The notes beneath the pieces are model-generated. The model was not told the origin of the DNA. It saw only the letters and a program-made list of their open reading frames with translations, and searched no databases. Of a DNA stretch of 64,000 nucleotides, positions 28,560-39,959 are shown one piece after another (the stretch's first letter is position 1; each line of letters begins with the position of its first letter). Both the position numbers and the translations under genes were made by a program. This DNA is from Alphaproteobacteria bacterium (GTDB taxonomy: Bacteria > Pseudomonadota > Alphaproteobacteria > Micropepsales > Micropepsaceae): positions 558,001-622,000 of the forward strand of contig JAFKEU010000005.1 of the NCBI GenBank assembly GCA_017308475.1, given 5' to 3'.

Positions 28560-28979
28560 CGCCGCTCCCCGTGGTTGTTTTCGGGTGCGGCGATGCAGGA
28601 GGCGGGCCAGCGAAAACGGCTCCGGGCGCGCCGTTCTGGTACGGAATCGGGCCTTGCGGCGTGCCGGAACGGGGGCGTTAAACCCGGACTGTTCCGAATG
28701 GGCCCTTAATGAGGCAGGCGGGCCGGGCCAGGGATGGTTGCCGGGGAAGGCAGTAAACACTGTTCGATAGGCGGCAATGGAACAGCCGGGCCATGACGGC
28801 GGGATGGCGCAGCCGGGTGCCGTCAGGTCAGTGGAAACGAACAGTGTACGGGACTGCCGCCGAACGGGACACAAGAAGGGGACGCAGGCCGAATCCGCAC
28901 CCCAGCACCGCCACAATCGCCGCGAAGGCTCAGGCCGGCGGGTGACCCGCTAAACGAAAAATAATCTTGGCAAAGCCGC
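28560..28979. promoter_or_regulatory. EPS operon upstream region with a long-range inverted repeat
   Basis: 420 bp without a convincing gene between the divergently placed EPS operon start and the end of the dedA-like gene. ACACTGTTCG (28757-28766) and CGAACAGTGT (28838-28847) form a perfect 10-bp inverted repeat 71 nt apart. Related pieces ACTGTTCCG (28688) and GGAACAG (28779) lie between or beside them. This looks like a set of binding sites for an EPS regulator that may loop the DNA. No clear -35/-10 pair could be fixed. Confidence 0.4.
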
Positions 28980-29519
28980 TCAGGCTATCAGGAAGCGCAT
29001 CGCCACCGCCGGAAAGGCCAGCAGCACATAGGCCCACAGCAGTGCCGAAGCCGCATTGGCGATCTGGAAGGGCCAGAATTCCAGTTCGCTCATTCCCGCC
29101 ACCAGGGGCACGGTGGCGCGGAAAGGGCCCATGAAGCGGCCGATGAAGATGGCAGCAGTGCCCCAGCGATGAAAGAAATGCAGGGCCTTTTCGATCTGTG
29201 CCTCGAATTTGCGGAAAGGCCAGACATGAACGATCTGGTGATGATAGTGCAGGCCGATCCACCAGCTGATCCAGTCGCCCAGGACCGAGCCCAGCACCGC
29301 GCCGGCCCAGCCGGGGAAAATTCCGATATCGGTGGCCCCGATCACCCCGCCCAGGGTGACCAGCAGGATGGTGCCCGGGATGATGAACGAAACGCCAACA
29401 AAGGATTCGCTGAAGGCGATCACGAATGCGATGGGAAAGGACCAGAGGGGATGGGTCTGGGCCGCGTCCGTGACCCAGATCCGCGCCTCATGGAAGAACC
29501 AGTGTAAGAATTGCAGCAC
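28980..29519 (-). CDS. DedA-family inner-membrane protein
   Basis: 179-residue polytopic protein of the DedA/SNARE-associated family, linked in other bacteria to undecaprenyl-phosphate recycling and membrane homeostasis. Visible motifs are FSESFVGVSFIIPGTILLV (the E...PG element), GDWISWWIGLHYH and FIGRFMGPFRATVPLVAGMSE, the conserved F/GRF-x-G-x-R region. The start is GTG. It is slightly short for the family (about 190-220). Co-orientation with the EPS operon fits a lipid-carrier role, but a 420-bp gap separates them. Confidence 0.88.
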   Translation of the reverse strand: MLQFLHWFFHEARIWVTDAAQTHPLWSFPIAFVIAFSESFVGVSFIIPGTILLVTLGGVIGATDIGIFPGWAGAVLGSVLGDWISWWIGLHYHHQIVHVWPFRKFEAQIEKALHFFHRWGTAAIFIGRFMGPFRATVPLVAGMSELEFWPFQIANAASALLWAYVLLAFPAVAMRFLIA

Positions 29520-29786
29520 GCGCCTGCCTGTTCATGATGGGGCCGTCCGGGCCCGCCCGGTGCCTTGTCCCGGGGCCGGGAACGACACCGCGACATAGCC
29601 TTATTGTCGCGACGGCGCCAGCCGGACGGCCAGCCGGGACAATTTCGACAAATATCCGCTTCAATCGGCAGCTATCAGACGGCGCGTCAACTAAGGTATG
29701 CTTTCACCTTGCGTTCAGCTTCGTGACGATAGACCGGAGCAGGAACTTCCCCGGATTTTTCGGCCCTTTTGTGACACGGACCCCAG

Positions 29787-31253
29787 ATGAACATCGACCG
29801 CAGCGCGCACGACTTTCGCTCGCCCGAGCCTGAGCCGGGCCTGGCGGGACGCACCTGGCAGGGTGTCAAGCGCTGGAGCGGGCGCCATCCCCGCCTGTCG
29901 CGCGTGGCCTGGTTCGCGGTGGGCCTGGCGGTCCTGGCATTGCTGATCTGGGCGATCTATCCCAGGCCCCAGCGCAACCTGCGCTTCAACCAGGGACCCC
30001 AGCCGGTGGGCGTCGCCGTGGTCCGGGACGGCGATATTCATGTCACGCTGAACGCGTTGGGCACGGTCACGCCGCTTGCCACCGCCACGGTGCGGCCCCA
30101 GGTCGGCGGCATGCTGGTCAAGCTGAACTTCACCGAAGGCGAGATGGTCAAGGCCGGCGACCTGCTGGCGCAGATCGATCCGCGCCCCTATCAGGCGGCG
30201 CTGGACCAGGCGCGCGGACAGCTGGCGCGCGACGCCGCCACCCTGGCCAACGCCAAGGTGGACCTGGAACGCTATCGCGCGCTGCAGGCCCAGAACGCCA
30301 TCGCCCAGCAGCAGGTGTCGACCCAGGCCGCGACGGTGAAGTCGTATGAAGGCGTGGTCGTGGCCGACCAGGCCAATGTCGAAACCGCGCGCATCAATCT
30401 GGGCTATACCAGCATTGTCTCGCCCATCACCGGGCGGGCGGGCATCCATCTGGTCGATATCGGCAACATCGTCTCGGCCGGCCAGTCGACCGGCATCGTG
30501 GTGGTAACCCAGCTTCAGCCGATGTCGGTTCTGTTCACCATCCCCGAGGACAATGTGCGCCCGGTGATGGCGCGCATGGGCGCGGGCGCGACGCTTCCTG
30601 TCGATGCCTATGACCGCACCCAGACCACCAGGCTCGCCACCGGCACGCTGGCGACGGTGGACAATGTGGTCGATCCCTCCACCGGATCGGTGAAGCTGCG
30701 CGCCATGTTCGACAACAAGGACAACAGCCTGTTCCCGGCCCAGTTCGTCAATGTGCGCCTTCTGGTCGACACGCTGCACCACCAGACGGTGGTGCCGGTG
30801 GCCGCCATCCAGCGCGGCTCGGACGGCAGCTATGTCTTCGTGGTGACGCCGGACAAGACGGTGCTTCAGCGCAACGTGAAGACCGGCGTGCAGGACGGCG
30901 ACACCATCCAGGTCCTCAGCGGACTGAAGCCCGGCGACACGGTGGTGGTGGACGGCGCGGACCGCCTGCGTGACGGCGCCGATGTCGAAATCCCCGACCA
31001 GACCGCCAAGATCGCCGCGCCATCGGCGGGTTCCGATGATGCGGTCCGCGCCGCGCGCCGCGCCCAGATGGAAGAACTGATGAACAAGTCCTGCGGCGAC
31101 GATGTGAAGAAGCTGTGCCCCGATGCCAAGCCCGGAACGCGCGAGGCGCGCATCTGCCTGTTCCGCAACCGGCCGCTGCTGAGCCAGCAATGCTCGACGG
31201 CGATGGCGCAGATGCGCCGCGGCGGGACAGCGCGGGGCGGCGCACGTCCGTGA
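29787..31253 (+). CDS. mdtA: MdtA-like RND periplasmic adaptor with a Cys-rich C-terminal extension
   Basis: 488-residue membrane-fusion protein of a tripartite efflux pump. The N-terminal helix [19 protein letters not shown] anchors it. The lipoyl/hairpin/beta-barrel body shows [49 protein letters not shown] and a membrane-proximal domain ending [17 protein letters not shown]. After about residue 430 comes an extra domain with four cysteines ([30 protein letters not shown]). It resembles the small Cys-rich repeat proteins common in proteobacteria and is absent from E. coli MdtA. It is followed by two RND genes coupled by GTGA and ATGA overlaps. Confidence 0.92.
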   Translation: MNIDRSAHDFRSPEPEPGLAGRTWQGVKRWSGRHPRLSRVAWFAVGLAVLALLIWAIYPRPQRNLRFNQGPQPVGVAVVRDGDIHVTLNALGTVTPLATATVRPQVGGMLVKLNFTEGEMVKAGDLLAQIDPRPYQAALDQARGQLARDAATLANAKVDLERYRALQAQNAIAQQQVSTQAATVKSYEGVVVADQANVETARINLGYTSIVSPITGRAGIHLVDIGNIVSAGQSTGIVVVTQLQPMSVLFTIPEDNVRPVMARMGAGATLPVDAYDRTQTTRLATGTLATVDNVVDPSTGSVKLRAMFDNKDNSLFPAQFVNVRLLVDTLHHQTVVPVAAIQRGSDGSYVFVVTPDKTVLQRNVKTGVQDGDTIQVLSGLKPGDTVVVDGADRLRDGADVEIPDQTAKIAAPSAGSDDAVRAARRAQMEELMNKSCGDDVKKLCPDAKPGTREARICLFRNRPLLSQQCSTAMAQMRRGGTARGGARP

Positions 31254-34200
31254 CCCAATCCTTCCCCGACCGGATCCCTTCAGAAGCCGGAGGGGCGGGA
31301 GGCGGGGGGGCACCCCCGCCGCCGGGCGCAAACCCGTCGGCGCCGTTCATCCAGCGTCCTGTCGCGACCACGCTGTTGATGATCGCCATCCTGCTGGTGG
31401 GCGTGACGGGCTACAAGTTCCTGCCGCTGTCGGCCCTGCCGGAGGTCGATTATCCCACCATCCAGGTGCAGACTTTCCTGCCCGGCGCCAGCCCCGACGT
31501 GATGACCACCTCGGTCACCGCGCCCCTGGAGCGGCAGTTCGGCCAGATGCCGGGGCTGAAGGAGATGTCGTCCATCTCCTCTGCGGGATCGTCGGTGATC
31601 ACGCTGCAGTTCGACCTGTCGCTGAGCCTGGACATCGCCGAACAGGAAGTTCAGGCGGCGATCAATGCCGGATCGAACCTTCTGCCGCAGAGCCTTCCGG
31701 CGCCGCCGGTCTATGCCAAGGTCAATCCGGCCGACGCGCCGGTGATCACGCTGGCGGTTAGCTCCACCACCCTGCCCCTCACCCAGGTCGAGGAACTGGC
31801 CGACACCCGCATCGCCCAGAAGATTTCGCAACTGTCGGGCGTGGGGCTTGTGTCGATCTCGGGCGGCCAGCGGCCGGCCGTGCGCGTGCAGGCCAACATC
31901 CAGAAGCTGGCGTCGCTGGGGCTGAATATCGACGACCTGCGCACCACCATCGCCAACAACAACGCCAACGCGCCCAAGGGCAGCTTCGACGGCGCCGCCC
32001 AGTCCTACACCATAAACGCCAACGACCAGTTGCAGAGCGCCGACGCCTACAAGAACATCGTCGTCGCCTACAAGAACGGCGCGCCGGTGTTCCTGTCCGA
32101 CGTCGCCACCGTCCTGGAAGGGGCGCAGAACACCAAGCTTTCCAGCTGGGCCAACCGCACGCCGGCGGTGCTGATCAATGTCCAGCGCCAGCCCGGCGCC
32201 AACGTCATCGAGGTGGTTGACCAGATCAAGGCGCTCCTGCCGCAGATCCAGGCGGGACTGCCGGCATCGATCGATGTGCACACCCTGACCGACCGCACCG
32301 AGACCATCCGTTCCTCGGTTGCCGATGTCGAGTTCGAGCTGATGCTGGCGGTCGTGCTGGTGGTGCTGGTGATCTATGTCTTCCTGCGCAGCGTGCCGGC
32401 CACCTTCATCCCGTCCCTGTCAGTGCCGCTTTCCATCGTGGGCACCTTCGCGGCGATGTATCTTCTGGGCTATTCGCTCAACAATCTTTCGCTGATGGCG
32501 CTTACCATCTCGGCCGGTTTCGTGGTCGACGATGCCATCGTGATGATCGAGAACATCTCGCGCTACATCGAGCGCGGCGAGACGCCTTACAACGCCGCGA
32601 TGAAGGGCGCCGGCGAGATCGGCTTCACCATCGTGTCGCTGACCGTTTCGCTGATCGCGGTGCTGATCCCTCTTCTGTTCATGCAGGAGGTGGTGGGGCG
32701 GCTGTTCCGCGAATTTGCCGTGACGCTGGCCATCACCATCCTGATCTCGGCGGTGGTATCGCTGACGCTTGTGCCGATGCTGTGCGCCAAGCTGCTGCGC
32801 AGCCATTCGGAAGAGGAAAAGCGCCAGGGCAGTTTCCGGCGCCGCACCGAGGTCTATTACGAGCGCATCATCGCCGAATATGACCGGCTGCTGGTGTGGG
32901 TGCTCAGGCACCAGCCCCTGACCCTGCTGGTGGCGGTGGGCACGCTGGTGCTGACCGTGGTGCTCTATATCGCCATCCCCAAAGGCTTCTTCCCGGTGCA
33001 GGACACCGGCTTCATCCAGGCCATTACCGAGGCCGGGCCGACCGTCTCCTTCGATGCCATGGCCCGGCGCCAGCAGGCCATCGCCGACAAGATCCTGAAG
33101 GACCCGGATGTTGCGAGCCTGTCCTCATTCATCGGCGTGGACGGCACCAACACCACCCTCAACAGCGGCCGGCTGCTGATCAACCTCAAGCCCAAGGACC
33201 AGCGCGACGGCGTGCAGGCGGTGATGGACCGGCTGGCGGCGGACGCCCACAGCGTGCCGGGCATCACCTTCTACCTCCAGCCGGTGCAGGACCTGACCAT
33301 CGATTCCGTCGTCTCCCGGGCCCAGTACCAGTTCGTGATCCAGGCCGCGACCACTTCGGCGCTGAACGATTATGTGCCAAAGCTGCTGGCCGAGCTGCGC
33401 AAGCAGAACGCGCTGCGCAATGTCTCCACCAGCTTCCTGGACAAGGGCCTGTCGGCCTATCTGAATGTCGACCGCGACACCGCCGCGCGTTTCGGCGTTA
33501 CCGCCGCGACCATCGACAATGCGCTGTATGACAGTTTCGGCCAGCGCATCATCTCCACCATCTTTACCCAGTCCAACCAGCGCCGGGTAATTCTGGAGGC
33601 CGATCCGCGCCTGCAGAACACCATCCAGTCACTGAACGACATCTATCTGCCGTCCTCGGGCGGCGGCCAGGTGCCGCTGTCGGCCATCGCCAGGATCGAG
33701 GAACGGCAGGTGCCGCTGCAGATCGACCATCTGGCCCAGTTCCCGTCGGCGAGCTTTTCCTTCGACGTGGCGCCGAGCTCTTCGCTGGGCACGGCCGTGA
33801 ACCAGATACGCGATGCCGAAGCGGCGGCAGGCCTGCCGCCCGGCATCACCACCCAGTTCGAGGGGTCGGCCCTGGCCTTCCAGTCGGCGCTGGCCAATGA
33901 GGTGCTGCTGATCCTGGCCGCGATCATCACCGTCTATATCGTGCTGGGCGTTCTGTATGAGAGCTTCATCCATCCGGTGACGATCCTTTCCACCCTGCCG
34001 TCGGCGGGCGTGGGGGCGCTGGTGGCGCTGATCATCAGCGGGCATGACCTGAACATCGTCTCGATCATCGGCATCATCCTTCTGATCGGCATCGTCAAGA
34101 AGAATGCGATCATGATGATCGACTTCGCGCTGGAGGCCGAGCGCGGCGAGGGCAAGTCGCCCACCCAGGCGATCCACCAGGCGGCGCTGCTGCGCTTCCG

Positions 34201-34444
34201 TCCCATCATGATGACCACGGTGGCGGCACTGTTCGGCGCCCTGCCGCTGATGCTGGGCGGCGGCATGGGATCGGAGCTGCGCCATCCGCTGGGCATCTCG
34301 ATCGTGGGCGGGCTGATCGTCAGCCAGCTTCTGACCCTGTTCACCACCCCGGTGATCTACATCTATTTCGACCGGCTGGGGCGCGACCTGCGCGAATGGC
34401 GCGCGCGCCGCCGCGGCGATCCCCTGCCGGAGCCGGCGGAATGA
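31250..34444 (+). CDS. mdtB: RND multidrug efflux transporter, MdtB-like
   Basis: 1064-residue inner-membrane proton-driven pump subunit. The start is a GTG at 31250 overlapping the adaptor stop (GTGA). A 30-residue Gly/Pro-rich N-terminus precedes helix 1. RND features are the first helix after [16 protein letters not shown], the helix-4 [17 protein letters not shown] proton-relay motif, and the duplicated periplasmic loops with [19 protein letters not shown] and [18 protein letters not shown]. In the MdtABC system of E. coli, MdtB and MdtC form a heterotrimer; the tandem arrangement here suggests the same. No TolC-type outer-membrane gene is adjacent. Confidence 0.94.
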   Translation: MTQSFPDRIPSEAGGAGGGGAPPPPGANPSAPFIQRPVATTLLMIAILLVGVTGYKFLPLSALPEVDYPTIQVQTFLPGASPDVMTTSVTAPLERQFGQMPGLKEMSSISSAGSSVITLQFDLSLSLDIAEQEVQAAINAGSNLLPQSLPAPPVYAKVNPADAPVITLAVSSTTLPLTQVEELADTRIAQKISQLSGVGLVSISGGQRPAVRVQANIQKLASLGLNIDDLRTTIANNNANAPKGSFDGAAQSYTINANDQLQSADAYKNIVVAYKNGAPVFLSDVATVLEGAQNTKLSSWANRTPAVLINVQRQPGANVIEVVDQIKALLPQIQAGLPASIDVHTLTDRTETIRSSVADVEFELMLAVVLVVLVIYVFLRSVPATFIPSLSVPLSIVGTFAAMYLLGYSLNNLSLMALTISAGFVVDDAIVMIENISRYIERGETPYNAAMKGAGEIGFTIVSLTVSLIAVLIPLLFMQEVVGRLFREFAVTLAITILISAVVSLTLVPMLCAKLLRSHSEEEKRQGSFRRRTEVYYERIIAEYDRLLVWVLRHQPLTLLVAVGTLVLTVVLYIAIPKGFFPVQDTGFIQAITEAGPTVSFDAMARRQQAIADKILKDPDVASLSSFIGVDGTNTTLNSGRLLINLKPKDQRDGVQAVMDRLAADAHSVPGITFYLQPVQDLTIDSVVSRAQYQFVIQAATTSALNDYVPKLLAELRKQNALRNVSTSFLDKGLSAYLNVDRDTAARFGVTAATIDNALYDSFGQRIISTIFTQSNQRRVILEADPRLQNTIQSLNDIYLPSSGGGQVPLSAIARIEERQVPLQIDHLAQFPSASFSFDVAPSSSLGTAVNQIRDAEAAAGLPPGITTQFEGSALAFQSALANEVLLILAAIITVYIVLGVLYESFIHPVTILSTLPSAGVGALVALIISGHDLNIVSIIGIILLIGIVKKNAIMMIDFALEAERGEGKSPTQAIHQAALLRFRPIMMTTVAALFGALPLMLGGGMGSELRHPLGISIVGGLIVSQLLTLFTTPVIYIYFDRLGRDLREWRARRRGDPLPEPAE

Positions 34445-37400
34445 ATATCGCGGCCCTGTTCATCCGGCGCAGGATCGCCACCACGCTCCTGGCGCTGGGG
34501 CTGGGCCTGGCGGGGATGACCGCCTATTTCCTGCTGCCCGTCGCGCCGCTGCCCAATATCGACATCCCCACCATCGTGGTCAGCGCCAGTATGCCGGGCG
34601 CGAGCCCCGAGACCATGTCGACCAGCGTGGCGACGCCGCTCGAGCGGCACCTGGGCACCATCGCCGGCGTCACCGAGATGACCAGCTCCAGCAATGTCGG
34701 CTCGTCCAACATCGTGCTGCAGTTCGACATCGACCGTGACATAGACGGGGCGGCCCGCGACGTGCAGGCGGCGATCAACGCCAGCCGTGCGGACCTTCCC
34801 ACCGCGCTCAGGTCCAATCCCACCTATCGCAAGATCAATCCCGCCGACCAGCCGATCCTGGTCCTGGCGATGACCTCCAAGACCCTGACGCCGGGCCAGA
34901 TCTACGACCAGGCCGCCAACATCATACAGCAGAAGCTGTCGCAGATTTCGGGCGTGGGCGACGTGTCGCTGTCGGGGGCCTCGCTGCCGGCGGTGCGCAT
35001 CGAACTCAACCCGCGCGCCCTGTTCAAATATGGCATCGGGCTGGAGGATGTGCGCGCCGCCATCTCGGCCGCCAACGCCAACAGCCCCAAGGGCGACGTC
35101 CAGCAGGGCGACCAGAGCTACCAGCTCTATGCCAATGACCGGGCAAGCGAGGCGAGCGAATACCGCAACCTGATCATCGCCTATCGCAACGGTTCGGCGG
35201 TGCGGTTCCAGGACGTGGCGACGGTGCGCGAGGGCCAGGAGAATATCCGCAATATCGGCATCGCCAACGGCCGGCCCGCCGTGCTGGTGCCCATCACCAA
35301 GCAGCCGGGCGCCAATGTCATCGAGACGGTGGACCATATCCGCGCCGAGATGCCGGCGCTGCAGGCTGCCCTGCCGCCGGCCATCCAGGTCAGCGAATTG
35401 CTCGACACCACCCAGTCGATCCGCAATGCCGTGCATGACGTGGAGATCACCCTGATCCTGTCTACCGTGCTGGTGATCCTGGTGGTGTTCCTGTTCCTCA
35501 GGAACTTTACCGCCACGCTGGTGCCCACGGTCTGTGTGCCTCTGTCGCTGCTGGGCACCTTCGGCATCATGTACCTGTCGGGGTTCAGCCTGGACAATTT
35601 CTCGCTGATGGCGCTGATCGTCTCCACCGGCTTTGTCGTCGACAACACTATCGTGGTGCTGGAGAACGTCACCCGCCACCTGGAGAATGGCGAGGAGCGC
35701 CTGACCGCCGCCATGAAGGGCGCGCGCGAAGTCAGCTTCACCGTCGTGTCCATGTCGATCTCGCTGGTGGCGGTGTTCTTCCCCATCCTGCTGATGGGCG
35801 GCATCGTGGGGCGGGTGTTCCACGAATTCGCCGTCACCCTGACCGCGGCAATCGGCGTGTCGCTGATCGTCTCGCTGACGGTCACGCCCATGATGTGTGC
35901 CTATCTGGACCTGGTGAATGAGAGCGGGCACTGGACCTCGCGCTGGTCGAAGCGGGCATTCGACCGCACGCTGGACTTCTACAGCCGCACCCTGGCCTGG
36001 GGGCTGGACAATCCCAAGACCATCATGGCGATGCTGATGATCGCGGTACTGCTGAATTTCTACCTGATCGCCATCGTGCCCAAGGGATTCTTTCCCGACC
36101 AGGACAACGGCATGCTGTTCGGGCGCATCCGCGGCGATCAGTCGATCTCGTTCCAGTCGCTGCAGAAGAAGTTCACCCAGTTCGTGGACATCATCCGCGC
36201 CGATCCGGCGGTGGCCACGGTGGGCGGTTCCGCCGGCGGCGGAGGCGGGGGGCCGCGCGGCGGCTCTTCCAATTCCGGCACTGTCTTCGTCACCCTGAAG
36301 TCCGACCGCGGCGGTCTGTCCAGCGACGATGTGGTCGAGCGGCTGCGCCCCAAGCTTGAGAAGGTGGCGGGCGCGCGCATGTTCCTGTTCTCCAGCGGCG
36401 GGGTGCGTGCGGGCGGGCGCCAGGGCAACGGCAACTACCAGTACACGGTGTTGGGCGACACGCTGGACGAGCTGAACCAGTGGGTGCCCAGGATCACCCG
36501 GGCGCTACAGGACGTGCCCCAGCTGGAGGATGTCAATTCCGACCAGCAGGACAAGGGGCTGGAGGTGCAGCTCAAGATCGACCGGCAGACTGCCGCGCGG
36601 CTGGGCCTGACCACCGTGCAGATCGACAACACGCTGTATGACGCCTTCGGCCAGCGCCAGGTCTCGACCATCTACAAGGACAAGAACCAGTATCATGTGG
36701 TGATGGAGGTGGCGCCAGAGTTCTGGCAGAATCCGGAAACGTTGCGCGACATCTATGTCAGCACCTCGGGCGGCAGCGTCAGCGGCACACAGGCGACCGC
36801 GGCGGCGGGCGGCGCCTTCCGGACCGGCGCGGCGGCCACCACCACGGCAGCAACATCGGGCACGGAGACGGCCCAGCAGCTCGCCCAGGATGCGGTGCGA
36901 AACCAGCAGCTCAATGCCCTGACCAACAGCGGCGGCGGCGGCGCTTCCACCGGCGCCTCGCTCTCCACCAGGGTCGAGACAATGGTGCCGCTGTCGGCCT
37001 TCGCGTCATTCGGTCCGGGCACCACGCCGCTTTCGGTCAACCATCAGGGGCCGTTCGTGGCGACCACCTTCTCGTTCAACCTGCCGCCGGGCGTGTCGAT
37101 GGGCCAGGCGGTGGCCGCCATACAGAACACCATGGCGCGCATCAATGTGCCCCTGACCATCCATGGCGAGGAGGCGGGCACGCTGAAACTCTTCGCCAGC
37201 TCCTTCGCCAACCTGCCCTTCCTGGTGCTGGGTTCGATCCTGACCATCTATATCGTGCTGGGCATGCTCTATGAGAGCTTCATCCACCCGGTCACGATCC
37301 TTTCCACCCTGCCGTCGGCGGGCGTGGGGGCGGTCCTGGGCCTTTTGATGTTCAACGCCGAATTCGACCTGATCGCCTTCATCGGCGTGATTCTTCTGAT

Positions 37401-37797
37401 CGGCATCGTCAAGAAGAACGCGATCATCATGATCGACTTCGCCATCGACCTGCAGCGGCGCCAGAATCTGAGCTCGCGCGAGGCGATCTATCAGGCGTGC
37501 CTGCTGCGCTTCCGTCCCATCATGATGACCACGCTGGGCGCGATCCTGGGGGCGCTGCCGCTGGCGATCGGCATGGGCGAGGGCTCGGAGCTGCGCCAGC
37601 CGCTGGGCATCTCGATCGTGGGCGGACTGATGCTCAGCCAGATACTGACGCTCTACACCACGCCCGTCGTGTTCCTCTACATGGACCGCTTCGGCAGCTG
37701 GGCCAAGCGGCTGTGGAACAAGTGGTATCACGGGCTGATGAAAGACCGGCCGGAAGACCACACCGGCGGGGCGCCGTCGCCAGCGCCGGCGGAATAG
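34441..37797 (+). CDS. mdtC: RND multidrug efflux transporter, MdtC-like, with a low-complexity insert
   Basis: 1118-residue partner of the preceding RND protein, coupled by ATGA. The start is [20 protein letters not shown]. Helix 4 carries [18 protein letters not shown], where Asp-Asn replaces the usual Asp-Asp. This is also seen in E. coli MdtC, so the pair looks like a genuine MdtB/MdtC couple. A Gly/Ser-rich stretch lies near residue 596. A 65-residue Ala/Thr/Gly-rich insert (about 779-841) replaces the short turn normally found before VPLSAF. Part of its 3' sequence is nearly identical in DNA to mdtB. It ends 29 bp from the convergent mlaA. Confidence 0.94.
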   Translation: MNIAALFIRRRIATTLLALGLGLAGMTAYFLLPVAPLPNIDIPTIVVSASMPGASPETMSTSVATPLERHLGTIAGVTEMTSSSNVGSSNIVLQFDIDRDIDGAARDVQAAINASRADLPTALRSNPTYRKINPADQPILVLAMTSKTLTPGQIYDQAANIIQQKLSQISGVGDVSLSGASLPAVRIELNPRALFKYGIGLEDVRAAISAANANSPKGDVQQGDQSYQLYANDRASEASEYRNLIIAYRNGSAVRFQDVATVREGQENIRNIGIANGRPAVLVPITKQPGANVIETVDHIRAEMPALQAALPPAIQVSELLDTTQSIRNAVHDVEITLILSTVLVILVVFLFLRNFTATLVPTVCVPLSLLGTFGIMYLSGFSLDNFSLMALIVSTGFVVDNTIVVLENVTRHLENGEERLTAAMKGAREVSFTVVSMSISLVAVFFPILLMGGIVGRVFHEFAVTLTAAIGVSLIVSLTVTPMMCAYLDLVNESGHWTSRWSKRAFDRTLDFYSRTLAWGLDNPKTIMAMLMIAVLLNFYLIAIVPKGFFPDQDNGMLFGRIRGDQSISFQSLQKKFTQFVDIIRADPAVATVGGSAGGGGGGPRGGSSNSGTVFVTLKSDRGGLSSDDVVERLRPKLEKVAGARMFLFSSGGVRAGGRQGNGNYQYTVLGDTLDELNQWVPRITRALQDVPQLEDVNSDQQDKGLEVQLKIDRQTAARLGLTTVQIDNTLYDAFGQRQVSTIYKDKNQYHVVMEVAPEFWQNPETLRDIYVSTSGGSVSGTQATAAAGGAFRTGAAATTTAATSGTETAQQLAQDAVRNQQLNALTNSGGGGASTGASLSTRVETMVPLSAFASFGPGTTPLSVNHQGPFVATTFSFNLPPGVSMGQAVAAIQNTMARINVPLTIHGEEAGTLKLFASSFANLPFLVLGSILTIYIVLGMLYESFIHPVTILSTLPSAGVGAVLGLLMFNAEFDLIAFIGVILLIGIVKKNAIIMIDFAIDLQRRQNLSSREAIYQACLLRFRPIMMTTLGAILGALPLAIGMGEGSELRQPLGISIVGGLMLSQILTLYTTPVVFLYMDRFGSWAKRLWNKWYHGLMKDRPEDHTGGAPSPAPAE

Positions 37798-37826
37798 GCG
37801 CGCGAGCCCCGCCTTGCGATGCCGGC

Positions 37827-38549
37827 TTACAAGTCCGGCAGCTGGTCGAGATCCGCGCCGCCGTTGATCTGGGCGTTGCGGTGCTGGCGATACAGGTTGC
37901 GGGTGGTCGCATAGAAGTCGATCGATGACCGCTCGATCGATTCCACCGAGTCGATATTGGCGGCACGCTGGTCCAGCACGCCCATGCCGGTGCGCACGAT
38001 CATGTAGAGCGTGTAGTTGTTCCAGGTCATGTAGGTGGTGGGATCGAAGGCCACGTCCACGCCGGTGCCGACCAGATCGCGCGGGGGCTTGGGGCCGGCG
38101 AAGGGCAGCACCAGATAGGAGCCTTCCTGCGCGCCCCACTTGCCCATGGTGATGCCGAAATCGTTCTCGTGATACGGGATGCCGAGCCTGCCGGCCACAT
38201 CGATCAGGCCGGCGACGCCCACCGTGGAATTGATCACGAAACGGCCAAGCGTGTCGGTGGCCTTGTCGCCATCGCCCTGCAGCACGTCATTGGTGAAGAC
38301 CACGGGGGAATTCAGGTTGGTCAGCGCGTTATGCACGCCCTGGCGCGCCAACTGGGGTACGGCGCTGCGATAGAATTTCGCGGCAGGACGGGCGACCGCA
38401 TGATCAACCTGGATATCAAAGTCGAAAACCGCCCGGTTGGTCGGTTCGAAAGGGTCGTTCTGCGCCAGCGACTCCGGATCGCTGGTGGTACAGCCGCCGA
38501 CTGCCAGGACCGCACAGAGCGTCCCTAAAATTGCGCCACGATACGTCAT
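37827..38549 (-). CDS. mlaA: MlaA/VacJ outer-membrane lipoprotein
   Basis: 240-residue lipoprotein of the retrograde phospholipid transport (Mla) pathway that keeps outer-leaflet lipid asymmetry. The signal peptide ends in AVGGC (Cys20). Family motifs are DPFEPTNRAVFDFD, NALTNLNSPVVFTNDVLQGD, RFVINSTVGVAGLIDVA and GKWGAQEGSYLVLPFAGP. The ATG at 38549 with GCGGGGA upstream gives a proper lipoprotein signal; the longer frame is rejected. Other mla genes are not in the window. Confidence 0.95.
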   Translation of the reverse strand: MTYRGAILGTLCAVLAVGGCTTSDPESLAQNDPFEPTNRAVFDFDIQVDHAVARPAAKFYRSAVPQLARQGVHNALTNLNSPVVFTNDVLQGDGDKATDTLGRFVINSTVGVAGLIDVAGRLGIPYHENDFGITMGKWGAQEGSYLVLPFAGPKPPRDLVGTGVDVAFDPTTYMTWNNYTLYMIVRTGMGVLDQRAANIDSVESIERSSIDFYATTRNLYRQHRNAQINGGADLDQLPDL

Positions 38550-39027
38550 TCCCCGCACCAAATACCTGTATTTCAATAAAAAAACCCTAACCGCTGATTT
38601 CAAGCTAACGCTCAATATCGGGATTAGTGCCGCAGCGCACAAGGGGGCACTGCTTCGATAAGCGGAACCCCCGGCGGCGGGAGGGCCAACTGGGCCGAAA
38701 CACCGCGTCTGGGCGACGGGCAAATCGATTGATCGGGCACTGGAATGGCCGCCGGATCAGGCCAGGCCAGGCCCGGTCGGCCAGGTGTCTGGGCGGCAAG
38801 ACAATGGCCGGGCCGTCCCCCGCCAGCCGGGGCGATTGCAACATTGCAACACCATAGCCCAGTGCACAAACATTTTGACCCAGAAAGCAGGCGCGCATTC
38901 TTACCCCCACCATCCGCCAAGGAAAACCGGCGAGCCGCCAACTGGCTCCCGGTCTTGCACACTTTCGCGTCAATTTTTTTTGCAGCCGTATGCGGTGACA
39001 CGATCACATTTGTGATGGCTTCCCTGC
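38550..39027. other. 478-bp intergenic region upstream of mlaA
   Basis: No supportable gene. Close to mlaA the minus strand reads TTGAAA then 17 nt then TTTATT, a weak promoter candidate. In the middle, ATTGCAAC occurs twice in tandem (38835-38850). The rest is GC-rich sequence without strong hairpins. Confidence 0.35.
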
Positions 39028-39768
39028 TCAGCCCCGGCCGTAAAGCGGCATTTTGGTGGCCATGACCGTCAGGAAGGAGACATTGGCGTCCAGCGGCAGG
39101 CCGGCCATGTAAGCCAGCGCATCGGCCACATGGCGCACGTCCATGCGCGGCTCCACCGCCAGGCTGCCATCGGGCTGCAGGACGCCCTGGGTCATGCGTT
39201 CGGTCATCTCGGTGGCGGCGTTGCCGATATCGATCTGCCCGGCGGTGATGTCGAAGGGCCGCCCGTCCAGGATGGTGGATTTGGTCAGGCCGGTAATGGC
39301 GTGCTTGGTGGCGGTATAGGGTGCCGAATGAGGGCGCGGGCGGTCGGCGCTGATCGAGCCGTTGTTGATGATGCGCCCGCCGCGCGGCTGCTGCGCCTTC
39401 ATCATCCTGACCGCTTCCTGGGTGCAGAGGAAGGCGCCCGTCAGGTTGACCGACACCACCGCCTGCCACTGTTCGAAGGAAAGCTCCTCGATCGGGACGG
39501 CCGGCGTGCCCATGCCGGCATTGTTGAACAGAAGGTCCAGACGGCCGAAACGATCGGCGATCCGGGCGAAGACGGATTTGACCTGGGCGGGATCGCCCAC
39601 ATCGGCGGGCGCCACCAGCGCAGGGCCGGAAAGCTGGGCGGCGGTCTGTTCCAGCGCGTCTGCCTTGCGGCCCACCAGCACCAGGCTCCAGCCTTTTTCG
39701 GACAATGCCTTTGCCGCGGCCCGGCCCACGCCGCTGCCCGCCCCGGTAATCATGCCGATCTTTGTCAT
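39028..39768 (-). CDS. Short-chain dehydrogenase/reductase
   Basis: 246-residue cytoplasmic NAD(P)-dependent oxidoreductase of the classical SDR type. The cofactor motif is [17 protein letters not shown] (TGxxxGxG), with LFNNAGMG, the catalytic Ser in IINNGSIS and the Tyr-Lys pair in [15 protein letters not shown]. An AAGAGG ribosome site supports ATG 39768. It is divergent from a TonB receptor gene. The substrate cannot be predicted. Confidence 0.92.
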   Translation of the reverse strand: MTKIGMITGAGSGVGRAAAKALSEKGWSLVLVGRKADALEQTAAQLSGPALVAPADVGDPAQVKSVFARIADRFGRLDLLFNNAGMGTPAVPIEELSFEQWQAVVSVNLTGAFLCTQEAVRMMKAQQPRGGRIINNGSISADRPRPHSAPYTATKHAITGLTKSTILDGRPFDITAGQIDIGNAATEMTERMTQGVLQPDGSLAVEPRMDVRHVADALAYMAGLPLDANVSFLTVMATKMPLYGRG

Positions 39769-39959
39769 TGTCGCCTCTTGGAATGGAGCGGGCACTCTAG
39801 CGGAGCGGCTGGGGAAGGAAAATTTCCCGATTTGCCGCAAGACGGTCACATCGCCTTTATCGCATTGGGCATTTCCGGTAGGTCTGCCTTCGCTTTTGCA
39901 AGGGCTCAGGGCGGCGCAAGACCGCCCCGGCCCATATTGACCTGTCGGGGAAACGATCG

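Noticed and set aside
38627..39015. Short open frames in the mlaA upstream gap
   Set aside because: No ribosome sites, no signal or domain features, and they overlap each other in several frames.
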